Shown here piece by piece: positions 32,296-44,655 of a stretch of 64,000 nt of DNA. The translations under genes were made by a program, and so were the position numbers. Origin of the DNA: Pseudomonas sp. H3(2019) (GTDB taxonomy: Bacteria > Pseudomonadota > Gammaproteobacteria > Pseudomonadales > Pseudomonadaceae); NCBI RefSeq assembly GCF_007713465.1, contig NZ_VMSG01000004.1, forward strand, positions 124,001-188,000, in the 5' to 3' direction. Numbering within the stretch: position 1 is the stretch's first letter; every line of letters starts with the position of its first letter. The notes beneath the pieces were generated by a model. It was not told where the DNA came from. It made no database searches and saw nothing but the letters and a program-made list of their open reading frames with translations.

Positions 32296-32402
32296 TCAAT
32301 GGCGGCGAAGTATAGAGATGAGATAACCGTTGGTCAATCAGGTACATGGAGAATTTTTGATTATTCCGCTAGACTTCCCGGCCCTGCTAGACGAACCCCA
32401 TC

Positions 32403-34582
<2,180 letters not shown>

Positions 34583-34625
34583 GTTTTCTGACCCCAAGAT
34601 TCAACATTTGCAACTGGAGTGCTAA

Positions 34626-34961
34626 ATGAGCTTTTTTATCTCTAATGCCATGGCTGATGCTGGTGCCCCTGCGGCAGGCCCGATGGGCGGCGGCTTTGAG
34701 TGGATTTTCCTGGTCGGCTTCCTGGTCATCTTCTACCTGATGATCTGGCGTCCACAGGCCAAGCGCGCCAAAGAGCAGAAGAACCTGCTGAGCAGCCTGC
34801 AGAAAGGCGACGAAGTTGTGACCACCGGTGGTATCGCCGGCAAGATCACTAAAGTGGCAGATGATTTCGTTGTTCTGGAAGTTTCCGACACGGTCGAAAT
34901 GAAATTCCAAAAGGGCGCCATTGCCGCCACGCTGCCAAAAGGCACGCTAAAAGCGATCTAA
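34626..34961 (+). CDS. yajC: Preprotein translocase subunit YajC
   Basis: 111 residues with one membrane helix (WIFLVGFLVIFYLMIW, about 25-40), followed by RPQAKRAKEQKNLLSSLQKGDEV-type family sequence and GGIAGKI. It is a small inner-membrane partner of SecDF-YidC. Order tgt-yajC-secD-secF is the standard arrangement. Confidence 0.96.
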   Translation: MSFFISNAMADAGAPAAGPMGGGFEWIFLVGFLVIFYLMIWRPQAKRAKEQKNLLSSLQKGDEVVTTGGIAGKITKVADDFVVLEVSDTVEMKFQKGAIAATLPKGTLKAI

Positions 34962-35024
34962 GTTTCAACTTCTACTCAATCGACGGGGCGCGCAAGGCGC
35001 CCCGCGTCATAAGCGGGCGGCGTG

Positions 35025-36893
35025 ATGCTGAACAAATACCCTCTGTGGAAATACATTCTGATCCTGGCGGTGCTGGCGGTCGGTCTGATTTATTCCGCTC
35101 CCAATCTTTATCCTGACGATCCGGCCATTCAGGTCAGCGGTGCAAGCACTGCGCTGCAGGTCAATCAGGCTGATCTGGATCGTGTAAGCAAAGCGCTCAA
35201 CGATGCCGGGATCAACGTCAAGGCGGCCACTCTTTCGGCCAATGGCAAGGGCGGTTTGTTGCGCCTGACCAAGGCGGAAGACCAGCTGCCAGCCAAGGAC
35301 GTCGTGCGCAAGGCGCTGGGTGATGACTACGTCGTCGCACTGAACCTGGCACAAACGACTCCGCAATGGCTGCGCACCGTCGGCGCGCATCCGATGAAGC
35401 TGGGTCTGGACTTGTCCGGTGGTGTGCACTTCCTGCTCGAAGTGGACATGGAAAAAGCCCTCGACGCCCGCCTGAAAGTTTACGAAGGCGACGTCAAGAG
35501 CCTGCTGCGCAAAGAGAAGCTGCGCTATCGCAGCCTGCCGCAGATCAATGGCGCCATTCAGCTGGGTTTCAGTGATGAGGCTTCCCGCGAAGACGCTCGT
35601 GCGCTGATCCGCAAGAACTTCAACGATTTCGACATTGTTCCGGCCGACCTCAATGGTCAACCGGTACTGCGTCTGGCGATGACCCCGGCCAAGCTGGCGG
35701 AAATCCGCGAATACTCCATCAAGCAGAACTTGACCACGGTGCGTAACCGCGTCAACGAGCTGGGTGTTGCCGAACCGATCGTTCAACGTCAGGGTGCCAA
35801 CCGCATCGTGGTTGAGCTGCCAGGCGTGCAAGACACTGCCGAAGCCAAGCGTATTCTCGGCAAGACGGCCAACCTCGAGTTCCGTCTGGCGGCTGAGCCG
35901 GGTGCTTCGAAAGCCACTTCCGAGACCTTCGAGTTCCGTGAGGGCAAGCGTCCTCCTGCGCAAATCGAGCGTGGCCTGATCATCACGGGCGACCAGGTGA
36001 CTGACGCCAAGGCTGGTTTCGGTGAGCACGGTACGCCGGAAGTGAACATTCGTCTGGACGGTCACGGCGGTGAGCTGATGAACCGTGCGACGCGCTCCAA
36101 CGTCGGTCGCAGCATGGCGGTGATCTTCATCGAGCAACGCCCGGTGACGACTTACGTCAAGCAGATGGTCAACGGCGTCGAGAAAGACGTGCCGGTCCAG
36201 AGCTTCAAGGAAGAGAAGAAGATCATCAGCCTGGCGACCATTCAGTCGCCGCTGGGTGCTCAGTTCCGCATCACTGGCCTGAACGGTCAGGGCGAATCCT
36301 CGGAGCTGGCCTTGCTGCTGCGCGCCGGTGGCCTGGCGGCACCGATGTACTTTGCTGAAGAGCGCACCATCGGTCCAAGCCTGGGTGCTGACAACATCAC
36401 CAAGGGTATCGATGCGTCGCTGTGGGGCATGCTGTTCGTGTCGCTGTTCATCATGGCCATCTACCGCTTCTTCGGCCTGATCGCCACGGTTGCACTGGCG
36501 GTGAACATGGTGCTGCTGCTGGCCTTGATGTCTCTGCTGGGGGCAACGCTGACCCTGCCGGGTATCGCCGGTATCGTCTTGACCATGGGTATGGCGGTCG
36601 ACGCCAACGTACTGATCTTCTCGCGGATACGTGAAGAGATCGCGGCCGGCATGACCGTGCAGCGGGCAATCAACGAAGGCTTCGGCCGGGCATTCACCGC
36701 GATTCTCGACGCCAACCTGACCACTCTGTTGGTCGGCGGCATCCTCTTTGCGATGGGCACCGGCCCGGTCAAAGGTTTCGCAGTGACCATGTCCCTCGGG
36801 ATCTTTACCTCGATGTTCACGGCCATCATGGTGACCCGCGCGATGGTCAACCTGATCTTCGGCGGTCGTGACTTCAAGAAGTTGTGGATTTAA
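35025..36893 (+). CDS. secD: Protein translocase subunit SecD
   Basis: 622 residues from ATG 35025 (GTG 35022 is one codon upstream). The first helix is YILILAVLAVGLIYSAP. A large periplasmic domain includes LGLDLSGGVHFLLEVDM. The C-terminal RND-type membrane domain includes GMAVDANVLIFSRIREE, whose Asp belongs to the proton path. With SecF it pulls translocating proteins through using proton motive force. A GC-rich hairpin (GGGGCGC / GCGCCCC, 34985-35003) lies before the start without a T-run. Confidence 0.97.
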   Translation: MLNKYPLWKYILILAVLAVGLIYSAPNLYPDDPAIQVSGASTALQVNQADLDRVSKALNDAGINVKAATLSANGKGGLLRLTKAEDQLPAKDVVRKALGDDYVVALNLAQTTPQWLRTVGAHPMKLGLDLSGGVHFLLEVDMEKALDARLKVYEGDVKSLLRKEKLRYRSLPQINGAIQLGFSDEASREDARALIRKNFNDFDIVPADLNGQPVLRLAMTPAKLAEIREYSIKQNLTTVRNRVNELGVAEPIVQRQGANRIVVELPGVQDTAEAKRILGKTANLEFRLAAEPGASKATSETFEFREGKRPPAQIERGLIITGDQVTDAKAGFGEHGTPEVNIRLDGHGGELMNRATRSNVGRSMAVIFIEQRPVTTYVKQMVNGVEKDVPVQSFKEEKKIISLATIQSPLGAQFRITGLNGQGESSELALLLRAGGLAAPMYFAEERTIGPSLGADNITKGIDASLWGMLFVSLFIMAIYRFFGLIATVALAVNMVLLLALMSLLGATLTLPGIAGIVLTMGMAVDANVLIFSRIREEIAAGMTVQRAINEGFGRAFTAILDANLTTLLVGGILFAMGTGPVKGFAVTMSLGIFTSMFTAIMVTRAMVNLIFGGRDFKKLWI

Positions 36894-36902
36894 GGGGCTG
36901 CC

Positions 36903-37817
36903 ATGTTACGTACTATCAACTTCATGGGCGTTCGCAACGTTGCGTTCGGCGTCACATTGTTCCTTACCGCTCTGGCGTTGTTCAGCTGCTTCCACAAGGG
37001 CATGAACTACGGTTTGGACTTCACCGGCGGTACGCTCATCGAGCTGACCTACGAGCGTCCGGCCGACGTCTTGAAAGTTCGTTCCCAGCTGACTGAGGCG
37101 GGTTATCACGAAGCGATCGTTCAGAGCTTCGGCGCCACCACCGATTTGCTGGTGCGCATGCCTGGCGAAGACCCGCAACTGGGTCACCAGGTCGCTGAAG
37201 CGCTGCAGAAAGTCGGCGGTGACAACCCGGCTGTGGTCAAGCGCGTCGAGTTCGTCGGTCCGCAGGTCGGTGAAGAACTGCGCGACCAGGGCGGCCTCGG
37301 CATGCTGATGGCGCTGGGTGGCATTCTGATCTACCTGGCTTTCCGCTTTCAGTGGAAGTTCGCGGTCGGTGCGATTGTCTCGCTGATCCACGACGTGATC
37401 GTGACCATCGGTATCCTGTCGTTCTTCCAGATTACCTTCGACCTGACGGTGCTGGCGGCGGTACTGGCGATCATCGGTTACTCGCTCAACGACACCATCG
37501 TGGTATTCGACCGGGTTCGTGAGAACTTCCGGGTACTGCGCAAGGCCAGCCTGATCGAGAACATCAACATCTCGACCACGCAAACCCTGCTGCGGACCAT
37601 GGCGACGTCGATCTCCACCTTGCTGGCGATCTCTGCGCTGCTGTTCTTCGGTGGTGACAACCTGTTCGGTTTCTCCATCGCGCTGTTTATCGGTGTTCTG
37701 GCGGGTACTTACTCGTCGATCTACATCGCTAACGTGGTGCTGATCTGGCTGAACCTGAGCAGCGAGGACCTGATTCCTCCGGTCAATACCGAGAAGGAAG
37801 TGGACGACCGTCCTTGA
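36903..37817 (+). CDS. secF: Protein translocase subunit SecF
   Basis: 304 residues, six expected membrane segments. Diagnostic segments are LDFTGGTLIELTYE in the first periplasmic part and YSLNDTIVVFDRVRENFR in the membrane domain. It starts 9 bases after secD and is followed by a terminator, closing the yajC-secDF run. Confidence 0.97.
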   Translation: MLRTINFMGVRNVAFGVTLFLTALALFSCFHKGMNYGLDFTGGTLIELTYERPADVLKVRSQLTEAGYHEAIVQSFGATTDLLVRMPGEDPQLGHQVAEALQKVGGDNPAVVKRVEFVGPQVGEELRDQGGLGMLMALGGILIYLAFRFQWKFAVGAIVSLIHDVIVTIGILSFFQITFDLTVLAAVLAIIGYSLNDTIVVFDRVRENFRVLRKASLIENINISTTQTLLRTMATSISTLLAISALLFFGGDNLFGFSIALFIGVLAGTYSSIYIANVVLIWLNLSSEDLIPPVNTEKEVDDRP

Positions 37818-37845
37818 GGCGTTATTTCCTCTCGTTATAACCAGA

Positions 37846-37877
37846 AGGCGCGAGTATTGAACTCGCGCCTTTTTTTA
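37846..37877 (+). terminator. Rho-independent terminator after secF
   Basis: Stem AAGGCGCGAGT / ACTCGCGCCTT with loop ATTGA, then TTTTT. Confidence 0.92.
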
Positions 37878-37935
37878 TGCTCCAAGGTTTGGAAAGGCGC
37901 GGGCACGTCCCGCATGTGATGGTCAGGAGGTTCAT

Positions 37936-38490
37936 GTGAACAAGTCGTTACTGGTTGGTGCGGTATTGGGTGCTGTCGGTGTGACTGCCGGAGGCGCTGT
38001 TGCCACCTACAGCCTGGTAAAAAGCGGCGGACCTGAGTATGCGCAGGTACTGGCAGTCGAGCCGGTCAAAACTCAAATCAAGACGCCACGTGAAGTGTGC
38101 AGGGATGTGCCTGTGACCCGGCAGGCGCCGGTGAAAGACCAGCATCAGATCCTCGGTACGGTGATCGGTGCGGTCGGCGGTGGTTTGTTGGGCAACATGG
38201 TCGGTGGCGGTAATGGCAAGAAGCTCGCCACGGTCGCCGGTGCAGTGGGCGGCGGTTACGCGGGTAACAGGGTGCAGGAAGGCATGCAGGAGCGTGATAC
38301 CTCTACCACGATGCAAAGACGTTGCGAGACGGTCAATGACGTCAGCGACAAGCTCGTAGGCTATGACGTTCGGTATTCGCTGGGCGGCAAGGAAGGCAAG
38401 GTGCGGATGGATCGTGATCCGGGTAACCAGATTCCGGTCGACAAGGACGGTCATCTGATCCTTGGACAGAACCAGCCTGCTCAGAAATAA
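37936..38490 (+). CDS. Glycine-zipper 2TM-domain envelope protein
   Basis: 184 residues from GTG 37936, with CAGGAGG 5 bases before it. The N-terminal hydrophobic segment (LLVGAVLGAVGVTAGGAVATY) is a membrane anchor or signal. The glycine zipper GTVIGAVGGGLLGNMVGGG plus VAGAVGGGYAGNRVQ is the Rick_17kDa_Anti-like 2TM fold. A Cys pair (EVCRDVP, RRCETVND) brackets it. It is probably located in the envelope; function unknown. Confidence 0.85.
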   Translation: MNKSLLVGAVLGAVGVTAGGAVATYSLVKSGGPEYAQVLAVEPVKTQIKTPREVCRDVPVTRQAPVKDQHQILGTVIGAVGGGLLGNMVGGGNGKKLATVAGAVGGGYAGNRVQEGMQERDTSTTMQRRCETVNDVSDKLVGYDVRYSLGGKEGKVRMDRDPGNQIPVDKDGHLILGQNQPAQK

Positions 38491-38509
38491 GCTGAATGCC
38501 AGATTCAAA

Positions 38510-38539
38510 AAGAAGCACCCGAACGGGTGCTTTTTTTAT
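38510..38539 (+). terminator. Rho-independent terminator
   Basis: Stem AAGCACCCG / CGGGTGCTT with an AA loop, followed by TTTTT, after the glycine-zipper gene. Confidence 0.9.
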
Positions 38540-38570
38540 ACCGGGATTTATGCCCGACCACCCATCCTCC

Positions 38571-38673
38571 TGTGGGAGCGAGCTTGCTCGCGATGACCCT
38601 CTAACATTCAACATTGATGCCGACTGACATACAGCTATCGTCGGAACGCCGCCCGGACCAAGCTCGCTCCCAC
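38571..38673. repeat. Inverted pair of REP elements
   Basis: One REP at 38571-38596 (TGTGGGAGCGAGCTTGCTCG) and an inverted, shortened partner at 38659-38673 (CAAGCTCGCTCCCAC), a REPIN-like arrangement between two terminators. Confidence 0.85.
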
Positions 38674-38711
38674 AATGGGGATGTAGTGTTTTCGAGATCA
38701 AATTCAAGGCA

Positions 38712-38741
38712 TAAAAAAAGCACCCCGAAGGGTGCTTTTTT
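38712..38741. terminator. Terminator downstream of suhB
   Basis: Stem AGCACCC / GGGTGCT flanked by A7 and T6, usable on both strands. It ends the minus-strand suhB transcript. Confidence 0.85.
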
Positions 38742-38752
38742 GTGCCTGGCGT

Positions 38753-39571
38753 TTAGCGTTTCAGCGAGGCTGGCAGGTGCGGCTGGATGGCCGTCAGTAC
38801 TGCTTTGAAGCATTTGGTGTTGCCGGCAACGATGTGGCCTTTTTCAAGGAAGTCGTGACCGCCGGTGAAGTCGCTCACCAGGCCGCCAGCTTCCTGGATC
38901 AGCAGGGCGCCTGCTGCCATGTCCCACTCGGATAGGCCCGACTCCCAGAATGCGTCGAAACGGCCGGCAGCCACGTAGGCCAGGTCCAGGCTCGCTGCGC
39001 CAGCGCGGCGGATGCCGGCGGTCTGGCCAACCAGGGCGCGGAACATGCCCAGGTAGTTGTCGAGGTTGTCCATCTGGTCGTCACGGAACGGGAAGCCGGT
39101 ACCCAGCAGGGCGCCGTCCAGGCTGGTGCGACCGCTGACGCGCAGGCGACGACCGTTCAGTTGCGCTCCACGACCACGGCTGGCGGTGAATTCTTCCTGG
39201 CGAACCGGGTCCAGAACAACAGCGTGCTCCAGGCGACCGCGGTATTTGCAGGCGATACTGACAGCGAAGTGAGGAATGCCGCGCAGGAAGTTGGTGGTGC
39301 CGTCCAGTGGATCGATGATCCACAAGTATTCTTCACCTTCGATCCCGGTACCGGCGTGCATGCCGGTCTCTTCACCCATGATCGAATGATTCGGGTAAGC
39401 CTTGCGCAGTGCGTCGATGATTTTCTGTTCGGCAGCGCGATCCACTTCGGACACGTAGTCCTTGGCGTCTTTTTCGTCGACCTTGATGGTATCCAGGCGC
39501 TCGATGGAGCGGAAAATCAATTCACTGGCGCTGCGGGCGGCGCGCAGCGCGATATTCAGCATGGGCTGCAT
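38753..39571 (-). CDS. suhB: Inositol-1-monophosphatase / SuhB
   Basis: 272 residues. The metal and substrate motifs are IMGEETG, WIIDPLDGTTNFLRG and a C-terminal SEWDMAAGALLIQEAGG. In gammaproteobacteria SuhB hydrolyses inositol phosphates and also joins rRNA antitermination complexes; in Pseudomonas it affects virulence gene regulation. It is divergent from trmJ across a short promoter region. Confidence 0.95.
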   Translation of the reverse strand: MQPMLNIALRAARSASELIFRSIERLDTIKVDEKDAKDYVSEVDRAAEQKIIDALRKAYPNHSIMGEETGMHAGTGIEGEEYLWIIDPLDGTTNFLRGIPHFAVSIACKYRGRLEHAVVLDPVRQEEFTASRGRGAQLNGRRLRVSGRTSLDGALLGTGFPFRDDQMDNLDNYLGMFRALVGQTAGIRRAGAASLDLAYVAAGRFDAFWESGLSEWDMAAGALLIQEAGGLVSDFTGGHDFLEKGHIVAGNTKCFKAVLTAIQPHLPASLKR

Positions 39572-39716
39572 GGATGTGTCACCTAAGGTTGTTAAAGAAA
39601 GCCGAGCATTCTATCAGAAAGTTTCTACAGGTGAAGGTCGACGTTCGCTTTCATAGCTTAACGGTAGGATGGGCTGTAAGATTTGCTCCCCATTTCCCTG
39701 TCAGAGAGCGCCTCCC

Positions 39717-40487
39717 TTGCTGCAGAACATTCGTGTCGTCCTGGTCAATACCAGCCATCCGGGGAATATCGGTGGAGCTGCGCGTGCCATGAAGAACATG
39801 GGGCTGTCGCGACTGGTGCTGGTCGAGCCGCGGTTGTTCCCGCACCACGAAGCCGATGCACGAGCCTCCGGTGCCGGTGACATCCTGGAAAACGCCCAAG
39901 TCGTCGCCACGCTGGAAGATGCGCTGGTCGGCTGCAACCTGGTGCTGGGCACCAGTGCACGTGATCGTCGCATCCCTTGGCCGCTGCTCGATCCCCGTGA
40001 ATGCGGGACGAAGGTGGTCGAGGAAGCAGCGCAAGGTGCCGAGATTGCGTTGGTCTTTGGTCGTGAAGATTCCGGTCTGACCAATGAAGAGCTGCAGCGA
40101 TGTCATTATCACGTGCACATTCCATCAGACCCTGAGTTCAGTTCGCTGAACCTTGGGGCGGCGGTGCAGGTGTTGAGCTATGAAGTGCGCATGTCCTGGT
40201 TGGCGGCCCAAGGTCAGCCCAGCAAGATCGAGAAGGAAGAAGTGGCGTCGACCAAGAGTGGCGAGCTGGCGACCATGGATGAGCTGGAGCGATTCTATGA
40301 GCACCTGGAGCAGACGCTGGTCGCCATCGAATTTCTCGATCCGGAAAAGCCACGGCACTTGATGGCGCGCCTGCGTCGGTTGTACGGACGAAGCTCGGTC
40401 AGCCGGGCGGAAATGAATATTTTGCGTGGCATCCTCACGGAAACCCAGAAAGCGGCCCGTGGTGAGCTTCTTAAACGGAAGGATTAA
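39717..40487 (+). CDS. trmJ: tRNA (cytidine/uridine-2'-O-)-methyltransferase TrmJ
   Basis: 256 residues from TTG 39717; the frame is open back to an ATG at 39669, but family members begin [19 protein letters not shown], which fits the TTG. SPOUT methylase motifs are [36 protein letters not shown] and [13 protein letters not shown] (knot). It methylates position 32 of several tRNAs. Its TAA overlaps an ATG at 40487. Confidence 0.94.
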   Translation: MLQNIRVVLVNTSHPGNIGGAARAMKNMGLSRLVLVEPRLFPHHEADARASGAGDILENAQVVATLEDALVGCNLVLGTSARDRRIPWPLLDPRECGTKVVEEAAQGAEIALVFGREDSGLTNEELQRCHYHVHIPSDPEFSSLNLGAAVQVLSYEVRMSWLAAQGQPSKIEKEEVASTKSGELATMDELERFYEHLEQTLVAIEFLDPEKPRHLMARLRRLYGRSSVSRAEMNILRGILTETQKAARGELLKRKD

Positions 40488-40489
40488 TG

Positions 40490-41266
40490 ATGTTCGAGCG
40501 TTTGCGTGAAGATATCCAGAGCGTTTTCCACCGTGACCCGGCGGCACGTAATGCGTTTGAGGTGTTGACCTGCTACCCGGGCATGCACGCTATCTGGATT
40601 CATCGACTGTCGTCGGCGTTATGGGGCATGGGCTGGAAATGGCTGGCGCGGTTGGTATCGAACTTCGGCCGCTGGTTGACCGGGATCGAGATTCATCCGG
40701 GCGCCAAGGTCGGTCGTCGCTTCTTTATTGACCATGGCATGGGCATTGTCATCGGCGAAACCGCTGAAATCGGCAATGACGTGACGCTGTATCAGGGCGT
40801 GACCCTCGGCGGTACCAGCTGGAACAAAGGCAAGCGCCATCCGACGCTGGAAGACGGCGTAGTGGTGGGGGCGGGCGCCAAGGTGTTGGGGCCGTTCACC
40901 GTGGGTGCCGGTGCCAAGGTGGGTTCCAATGCGGTGGTGACCAAGGCTGTGCCGGCAGGGGCGACGGTGGTCGGGATTCCGGGGCGGATTATCGTCAAGT
41001 CCGATGATGAGCTGGAAGCCAGGCGCAAGGCCATGGCCGAGAAGATCGGCTTTGATGCCTACGGCGTCAGTGAAGACATGCCGGACCCGGTGGCGCGTGC
41101 CATCGGTCAGTTGCTGGATCACTTGCAAGCGGTCGACGGCCGACTGGAAGGCATGTGCGGTGCGCTCAAGGACCTGGGCAGCCCTTACTGTGCCAAGGAC
41201 TTGCCTGAGCTGCGCGAAGAAGACTTCGCCTGCGTCAAAGGCAAGGATGAAAGCCAGGCCAGTTGA
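40490..41266 (+). CDS. cysE: Serine O-acetyltransferase
   Basis: 258 residues from ATG 40490 (ATG 40487 is adjacent in frame; AAGGA spacing favours 40490). The left-handed beta-helix hexapeptide region runs from [20 protein letters not shown] through [18 protein letters not shown] to [15 protein letters not shown]. It acetylates serine for cysteine synthesis. Position between trmJ and iscR links cysteine supply with Fe-S assembly. Confidence 0.95.
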   Translation: MFERLREDIQSVFHRDPAARNAFEVLTCYPGMHAIWIHRLSSALWGMGWKWLARLVSNFGRWLTGIEIHPGAKVGRRFFIDHGMGIVIGETAEIGNDVTLYQGVTLGGTSWNKGKRHPTLEDGVVVGAGAKVLGPFTVGAGAKVGSNAVVTKAVPAGATVVGIPGRIIVKSDDELEARRKAMAEKIGFDAYGVSEDMPDPVARAIGQLLDHLQAVDGRLEGMCGALKDLGSPYCAKDLPELREEDFACVKGKDESQAS

Positions 41267-41279
41267 TCGCACGGTTTCT

Positions 41280-41312
41280 GTAGCTGCTGGCGCAGGCTGC
41301 GCCAGCAGCTAC
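41280..41312. terminator. 15-bp perfect hairpin after cysE
   Basis: GTAGCTGCTGGCGCA / TGCGCCAGCAGCTAC with a GGC loop. No T-run, so it is either a dispersed Pseudomonas palindrome or a 3'-end stabiliser; it probably limits read-through into the isc operon. Confidence 0.6.
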
Positions 41313-41411
41313 GGGTGGGTGTCGTGCGTCGCTGGTGTGCTATTGCGCCGCAGATCCTGCTATAGTACGCGCGCTCTTTTGCGGGTAAACCTGACTAAAG
41401 TACTAGGTCTT

Positions 41412-41436
41412 ATAGTTGACTTGAATACTCGGGAAT
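41412..41436 (+). promoter_or_regulatory. Candidate IscR binding site upstream of iscR
   Basis: ATAGTTGACTTGAATACTCG and the next five bases match most positions of the type 1 IscR box. It lies 42 bases before iscR and contains a TTGACT that could act as a -35. A weaker similar stretch (CCTGACTAAAGTACTAGG) lies at about 41389. This fits autorepression by holo-IscR. Confidence 0.55.
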
Positions 41437-41477
41437 TGCATACTCGCCCCCATCCCGTAACTCCGTGGTAATTGTCC

Positions 41478-41969
41478 ATGCGACTGACTACAAAAGGCCG
41501 ATACGCTGTCACCGCCATGCTTGATCTGGCGTTGCACGCGCAACATGGCCCGGTGTCCCTGGCCGATATCTCTGAGCGCCAAGGCATTTCCCTGTCCTAC
41601 CTCGAACAGCTCTTCGCCAAATTGCGCCGCAGCAATCTGGTTTCCAGTGTCCGTGGACCAGGCGGTGGCTACCAGCTATCGCGTGACATGCAGGGCATCC
41701 AGGTCGCTCAGGTGATCGATGCGGTAAACGAATCGGTCGACGCAACCAAATGCCAGGGGCTGGGTGATTGCCATGGCGGCGACACCTGCCTGACCCACCA
41801 TTTGTGGTGTGATCTGAGCCTGCAAATCCACGAATTTCTGAGCGGTATCAGCTTGGCTGACCTTGTCACTCGCCGTGAAGTGCAAGAAGTAGCCCAGCGT
41901 CAGGACCAGCGTCGTTGCAACAGCAAGGCGTCGCGTCTGGACAAGATCGAAGCGTCCGCCGTCGAATGA
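41478..41969 (+). CDS. iscR: Fe-S cluster assembly regulator IscR
   Basis: 163 residues from ATG 41478 ([18 protein letters not shown]). Rrf2-type winged helix with [17 protein letters not shown]. The [2Fe-2S] ligands are the three Cys of [13 protein letters not shown] and the following His. It senses cluster status and represses isc when charged. First gene of the isc operon. Confidence 0.97.
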   Translation: MRLTTKGRYAVTAMLDLALHAQHGPVSLADISERQGISLSYLEQLFAKLRRSNLVSSVRGPGGGYQLSRDMQGIQVAQVIDAVNESVDATKCQGLGDCHGGDTCLTHHLWCDLSLQIHEFLSGISLADLVTRREVQEVAQRQDQRRCNSKASRLDKIEASAVE

Positions 41970-42018
41970 CAGCCAAAGAGCTAGCGGCACGCCAGCCAGC
42001 CTGATTAGGAGATAGTCC

Positions 42019-43233
42019 ATGAAATTGCCGATTTACCTTGATTACTCTGCGACCACCCCGGTTGATCCGCGTGTCGCGCAAAAGATGAGTGAATGCCTGC
42101 TGGTCGACGGAAACTTCGGTAACCCGGCGTCCCGCTCCCACGTGTTCGGCTGGAAAGCCGAAGAGTCGGTCGAGAACGCTCGCCGCCAGGTCGCCGACCT
42201 GGTCAACGCCGACCCGCGTGAAATCGTCTGGACCTCCGGTGCCACCGAGTCCGACAACCTGGCAATCAAGGGTGTCGCGCATTTCTACAGCACTAAAGGC
42301 AAGCACCTGATCACCACCAAGATCGAACACAAGGCGGTCCTCGACACCATGCGCCAACTGGAGCGCGAAGGTTTCGAAGTCACCTACCTCGATCCTCGTG
42401 AAGACGGTCTGGTAACGCCTGAGATGATCGAAGCCGCGCTGCGCGATGACACCATCCTGGTGTCGGTCATGCACGTGAACAACGAAATCGGCACCATCAA
42501 CGACATCGCAGCCATCGGCGAACTGACCCGCTCCAAGGGCATCCTGTTCCATGTCGACGCTGCACAGTCCACTGGCAAGGTCGAGATCGACCTGCAGAAG
42601 CTGAAAGTCGATCTGATGTCCTTCTCGGCTCACAAAACCTATGGTCCTAAAGGCATCGGCGCACTGTATGTAAGCCGCAAGCCGCGTGTTCGCCTTGAGG
42701 CGGCCATGCACGGCGGCGGTCACGAGCGCGGCATGCGTTCCGGCACCCTGGCTACTCACCAGATCGTTGGTATGGGCGAAGCGTTCCGTGTGGCCAAGGA
42801 AGACATGGCTGCCGAAAATGTTCGGATCAAAGCCCTGAGCGACCGTTTCTTCAAACAGGTCGAAGGTCTCGAGGAGCTGTATGTCAACGGCAGCCTGACT
42901 GCCCGCGTTCCGCACAACCTGAACCTGAGCTTCAACTACGTTGAAGGCGAGTCGCTGATCATGGCGCTCAAGGATCTGGCGGTATCGTCCGGTTCGGCCT
43001 GCACCTCGGCGTCGCTTGAGCCTTCGTACGTACTGCGCGCCCTGGGCCGCAACGACGAACTGGCACACAGCTCGATCCGCTTCACCTTCGGCCGTTTCAC
43101 CACCGAAGAAGAAATCGATTATGCCGCGCAGAAAGTCTGCGAGGCCGTCACCAAGCTGCGCGCTCTGTCGCCGCTGTGGGACATGTACAAAGACGGCGTC
43201 GACATTTCGAAGATCGAGTGGGCGGCACACTAA
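42019..43233 (+). CDS. iscS: Cysteine desulfurase IscS
   Basis: 404 residues, the same length as E. coli IscS. The PLP lysine is K206 in [12 protein letters not shown] and the persulfide cysteine is C328 in [13 protein letters not shown]. It supplies sulfur for Fe-S clusters and tRNA thiolation. The C-terminus ISKIEWAAH is typical. Confidence 0.98.
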   Translation: MKLPIYLDYSATTPVDPRVAQKMSECLLVDGNFGNPASRSHVFGWKAEESVENARRQVADLVNADPREIVWTSGATESDNLAIKGVAHFYSTKGKHLITTKIEHKAVLDTMRQLEREGFEVTYLDPREDGLVTPEMIEAALRDDTILVSVMHVNNEIGTINDIAAIGELTRSKGILFHVDAAQSTGKVEIDLQKLKVDLMSFSAHKTYGPKGIGALYVSRKPRVRLEAAMHGGGHERGMRSGTLATHQIVGMGEAFRVAKEDMAAENVRIKALSDRFFKQVEGLEELYVNGSLTARVPHNLNLSFNYVEGESLIMALKDLAVSSGSACTSASLEPSYVLRALGRNDELAHSSIRFTFGRFTTEEEIDYAAQKVCEAVTKLRALSPLWDMYKDGVDISKIEWAAH

Positions 43234-43329
43234 CGAATTAAGTCGCCGCACAGGGGCTTTGCAGACCGGTTGAAAAGCTGGCTTGCAGGGCCCAAAGAGC
43301 GACTCTCTGATGAGTGAGGATTAAGAACC

Positions 43330-43716
43330 ATGGCTTACAGCGAAAAGGTCATCGACCACTACGAGAACCCGCGCAACGTCGGCAAGATGGACGCGGAAGA
43401 TCCTGATGTCGGCACCGGCATGGTCGGCGCTCCGGCGTGCGGCGACGTGATGCGCCTGCAAATCAAGGTCAACGAGCAAGGCATCATCGAAGACGCCAAG
43501 TTCAAGACCTACGGCTGCGGCTCTGCCATTGCTTCCAGCTCCCTCGCTACCGAGTGGATGAAGGGCAAGACGCTGGACGAAGCAGAGACCATCAAGAACA
43601 CCCAGCTGGCTGAAGAACTGGCCTTGCCGCCAGTGAAAATCCACTGCTCGGTACTCGCTGAAGACGCCATCAAGGCGGCCGTTCGCGATTACAAGCAGAA
43701 GAAAGGCTTGATCTGA
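43330..43716 (+). CDS. iscU: Fe-S cluster scaffold IscU
   Basis: 128 residues. The three cluster cysteines lie in [17 protein letters not shown] and [10 protein letters not shown]; the chaperone-recognition motif is LPPVK. It assembles clusters using sulfur from IscS and hands them on through HscA/HscB. The 96-base gap after iscS contains no gene. Confidence 0.98.
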   Translation: MAYSEKVIDHYENPRNVGKMDAEDPDVGTGMVGAPACGDVMRLQIKVNEQGIIEDAKFKTYGCGSAIASSSLATEWMKGKTLDEAETIKNTQLAEELALPPVKIHCSVLAEDAIKAAVRDYKQKKGLI

Positions 43717-43750
43717 CTTTCAAGTATTGGCGACGAGTAAGGAGTCACCG

Positions 43751-44074
43751 ATGGCTATCAGCATGACAGAAGCGGCTGCTCAACACGTGCGACGCTCCCT
43801 TAATGGGCGCGGCAAAGGTGAGGGGATTCGTCTGGGTGTTCGCACCACGGGCTGTTCCGGCCTTGCCTACGTGCTGGAGTTTGTCGACGAGGTGGTTGCA
43901 GACGATCAGGTATTCGAAAGTCACGGCGAGAAAGTGATCATCGATCCGAAAAGCCTGGCGTACCTGGACGGCACCGAGCTCGATTTCGTCAAGGAAGGGT
44001 TGAACGAAGGCTTCAAGTTCAACAATCCCAACGTGCGCGGTGAATGTGGCTGCGGCGAAAGCTTCAACATCTGA
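43751..44074 (+). CDS. iscA: Fe-S assembly protein IscA
   Basis: 107 residues from ATG 43751 with AAGGAG just upstream; an in-frame upstream start at 43727 is less likely. The conserved cysteines are in [14 protein letters not shown] and [10 protein letters not shown]-type carrier of iron or clusters. Confidence 0.97.
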   Translation: MAISMTEAAAQHVRRSLNGRGKGEGIRLGVRTTGCSGLAYVLEFVDEVVADDQVFESHGEKVIIDPKSLAYLDGTELDFVKEGLNEGFKFNNPNVRGECGCGESFNI

Positions 44075-44082
44075 GGCTGCTC

Positions 44083-44604
44083 GTGGGTACTCCTTGTCAT
44101 TTCGCTTTATTCGAGCTGCAACCGAGCTTCAATCTGGATCTCGATCAGCTGGCTACGCGCTACCGTGAGTTGGCGCGCGGCGTTCATCCAGACCGCTTTG
44201 CTGACGCTTCCGAGCGTGAGCAACGGCTGGCGCTAGAGCAATCCGCGAGCCTCAACGAGGCCTACCAGACGCTCAAAAGTCCCCCCAAGCGCGCGCGTTA
44301 CCTGCTCGCCATGGGTGGTCGCGAGCTGCCGCTGGAGGTCACGGTGCATGATCCGGAATTTCTTCTGCAGCAGATGCATTGGCGCGAAGAGCTCGAAGAC
44401 CTGCAAGACAGCGCCGATCTGGCCGGGATTGTGGTATTCAAGCGCCGCCTGAAGGTCGCTCAGGATGAACTGAACGAAAGCTTCGCGGCTTGCTGGAATG
44501 ATGCAGCGCAACGCGAGCAGGCCGAACGCCTGATGCGGCGCATGCAGTTCCTCGACAAGCTCACCTACGAAGTGCGCCAGTTAGAAGAGCGCCTCGACGA
44601 TTAA
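44083..44604 (+). CDS. hscB: Co-chaperone HscB
   Basis: 173 residues from GTG 44083, 8 bases after iscA. J-domain with [10 protein letters not shown] (the HPD loop) and a C-terminal helical domain that binds IscU. It stimulates the HscA ATPase. Confidence 0.95.
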   Translation: MGTPCHFALFELQPSFNLDLDQLATRYRELARGVHPDRFADASEREQRLALEQSASLNEAYQTLKSPPKRARYLLAMGGRELPLEVTVHDPEFLLQQMHWREELEDLQDSADLAGIVVFKRRLKVAQDELNESFAACWNDAAQREQAERLMRRMQFLDKLTYEVRQLEERLDD

Positions 44605-44655
44605 CCCAGTGCCGCCTCGGTCGCACGCCTGATATACAGATAAGTCCTGATAACG

